NCBI GenBank assembly: GCA_963626295.1
Contig: CAVFWS010000007.1
Location: 1-40,415 of the forward strand
Direction of reading: 5' to 3'
DNA length: 40,415 nucleotides
Source: UBA1731 sp963626295
GTDB taxonomy: Bacteria > Verrucomicrobiota > Kiritimatiellia > RFP12 > UBA1067
This document shows positions 39,617 through 40,415 of this stretch, one piece after another. A model generated the notes under the pieces. That model worked only from the letters and a program-made list of their open reading frames with translations, was not told the origin of the DNA and did not search any database. Within the stretch, counting starts at the first letter, position 1. The number at the start of each line of letters is the position of its first letter. Both the position numbers and the translations under genes were made by a program.

Positions 39617-40415
39617 CTACTCCCCTCCCGTCACGGCAAACGCCGCCTCAAGCGACGTGAGGCCCGCCCGAACCTTCATCATGCCGGCATCCTTCAGCGT
39701 CACCATCCCCTCCTCAAGCGCCGCCGCGCGAAGCTGTTCCGCGTTTCCGCCCTTTTCGATGATGTGCCTGATCTTCGGCGATATCGGCAACACCTCCATC
39801 ATCGCGCCGCGTCCCTTGTAGCCGGTGCCGTGGCACTTCGCGCATCCGACGGGGCCGAATATCTCCACGCCCTCGAACGGAGCCGGATCCACCTTGTTTG
39901 CCTCAAGGAGCGCGCGATCCACCTCGACAGGCTTGCGGCAATACGGACAGAGCCGCCGGTAAAGGCGCTGCGCCTGCGCGAGTATGAGCGAGCTCGCGAG
40001 CATGAACGGCTGGATCCCCATGTCGAACAGGCGGGCGACGACGCCGCACGCGTCGTTCGTGTGCAGCGTGGAGAGGACGAGGTGTCCCGTAAGGGCTGCC
40101 TTCACCGCTATGTCGGCCGTCTCGCCGTCACGGATCTCGCCGACCAGCACGATGTCCGGGTCCTGGCGGAGGACGGAGCGCAGAATGCCGGCGAACGTGA
40201 GGCCCTGCGCAACGTTGACGTGGCACTGGTTGATCCCGGAAAGTTCGTATTCCACGGGATCCTCGGCGGTGACGATGTTCACGTCGTCCTTGTTGAGATC
40301 CTGCAGACAGGAGTAGAGCGTGGTCGTCTTGCCCGAACCCGTCGGACCGGTGACGAGGATTATGCCGTGCGGCTGGTCGATCGCGAACTTCATCGCCTTG
40401 TAGGCGTATTCGTCC
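39617..40415 (-). CDS. GspE/PilB assembly ATPase, N-terminus beyond window edge
   Basis: Hexameric ATPase that powers pseudopilus or pilus extension. 265 C-terminal residues are visible; the frame is open to base 40415, so the start lies outside. It has Walker A GPTGSGKTTTLYS, the Asp box around TAEDPVEYEL, Walker B LVGEIRDGETAD, the His motif STLHTNDACGVV, and the zinc-binding Cys pairs CPYCRKP and CAKCHGTGYKGR. GVVARLFDMGIQPF and the end EAAFAVTGGE also match. GspE and PilB cannot be separated on this fragment; the neighbouring GspF and pseudopilins fit either. Confidence 0.93.
   Translation of the reverse strand, partial: DEYAYKAMKFAIDQPHGIILVTGPTGSGKTTTLYSCLQDLNKDDVNIVTAEDPVEYELSGINQCHVNVAQGLTFAGILRSVLRQDPDIVLVGEIRDGETADIAVKAALTGHLVLSTLHTNDACGVVARLFDMGIQPFMLASSLILAQAQRLYRRLCPYCRKPVEVDRALLEANKVDPAPFEGVEIFGPVGCAKCHGTGYKGRGAMMEVLPISPKIRHIIEKGGNAEQLRAAALEEGMVTLKDAGMMKVRAGLTSLEAAFAVTGGE

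Overview
The window is a GC-rich, densely coding bacterial chromosome segment. I infer an uncultured gut or rumen member of the Verrucomicrobiota-Lentisphaerota group, most like Kiritimatiellae. The reasons are exported sugar-active proteins with RREFL-type leaders, a CE15 glucuronoyl esterase, a type II secretion / type IV pilus-like assembly operon, and small exported proteins of the GAxxGLLN type. The taxonomy is inference from gene content; no rRNA gene or marker phylogeny is available here.

Layout. Positions 1-7,600 hold minus-strand housekeeping genes: RNase HIII (cut by the left edge), a ComF-type phosphoribosyltransferase, CTP synthase, the carbamoyl-phosphate synthase small subunit (carrying an in-frame palindromic insertion), a small lipoprotein and glutamine-dependent NAD synthetase. 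Positions 7,900-17,560 form a long minus-strand block: metallophosphoesterase, CE15 esterase, beta-CASP metallo-hydrolase, PglC-like phosphoglycosyl transferase, PglD-like acetyltransferase, TIM-barrel sugar isomerase-like protein, amidase, beta-propeller protein, an FlbD-like/helix-turn-helix protein and a small exported protein. Spacing and overlaps suggest much of it is co-transcribed. Positions 17,750-20,940 hold a UbiA-family prenyltransferase convergent with 5-formyl-THF cyclo-ligase and ETF-quinone oxidoreductase.

Positions 21,000-23,430 are the accessory part. They contain a perfect palindrome, a truncated radC fragment, two copies of a 112-bp MITE-like element and, between the copies, a two-gene operon (RhuM with a PLD-like C-terminus, then DUF4186) that looks lower in GC. 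Positions 23,430-29,240 encode glutamate synthase GltB and GltD on the plus strand. Positions 29,280-31,060 encode an orphan Vsr endonuclease and a FadL-type porin with a textbook sigma70 promoter.

Positions 31,140-40,415 are one minus-strand operon-like run. In order of transcription it encodes a GspE/PilB ATPase (cut by the right edge), GspF, a stand-alone histidine-kinase-DHp-like protein, a TPR plus GspE-N-domain protein, two pseudopilins, a large PilX-like protein, a small membrane protein and a hybrid histidine kinase. A two-component-like signalling module thus appears built into a secretion/pilus locus. Several transcription units start from an extended -10 box of the form TGnTATAAT.
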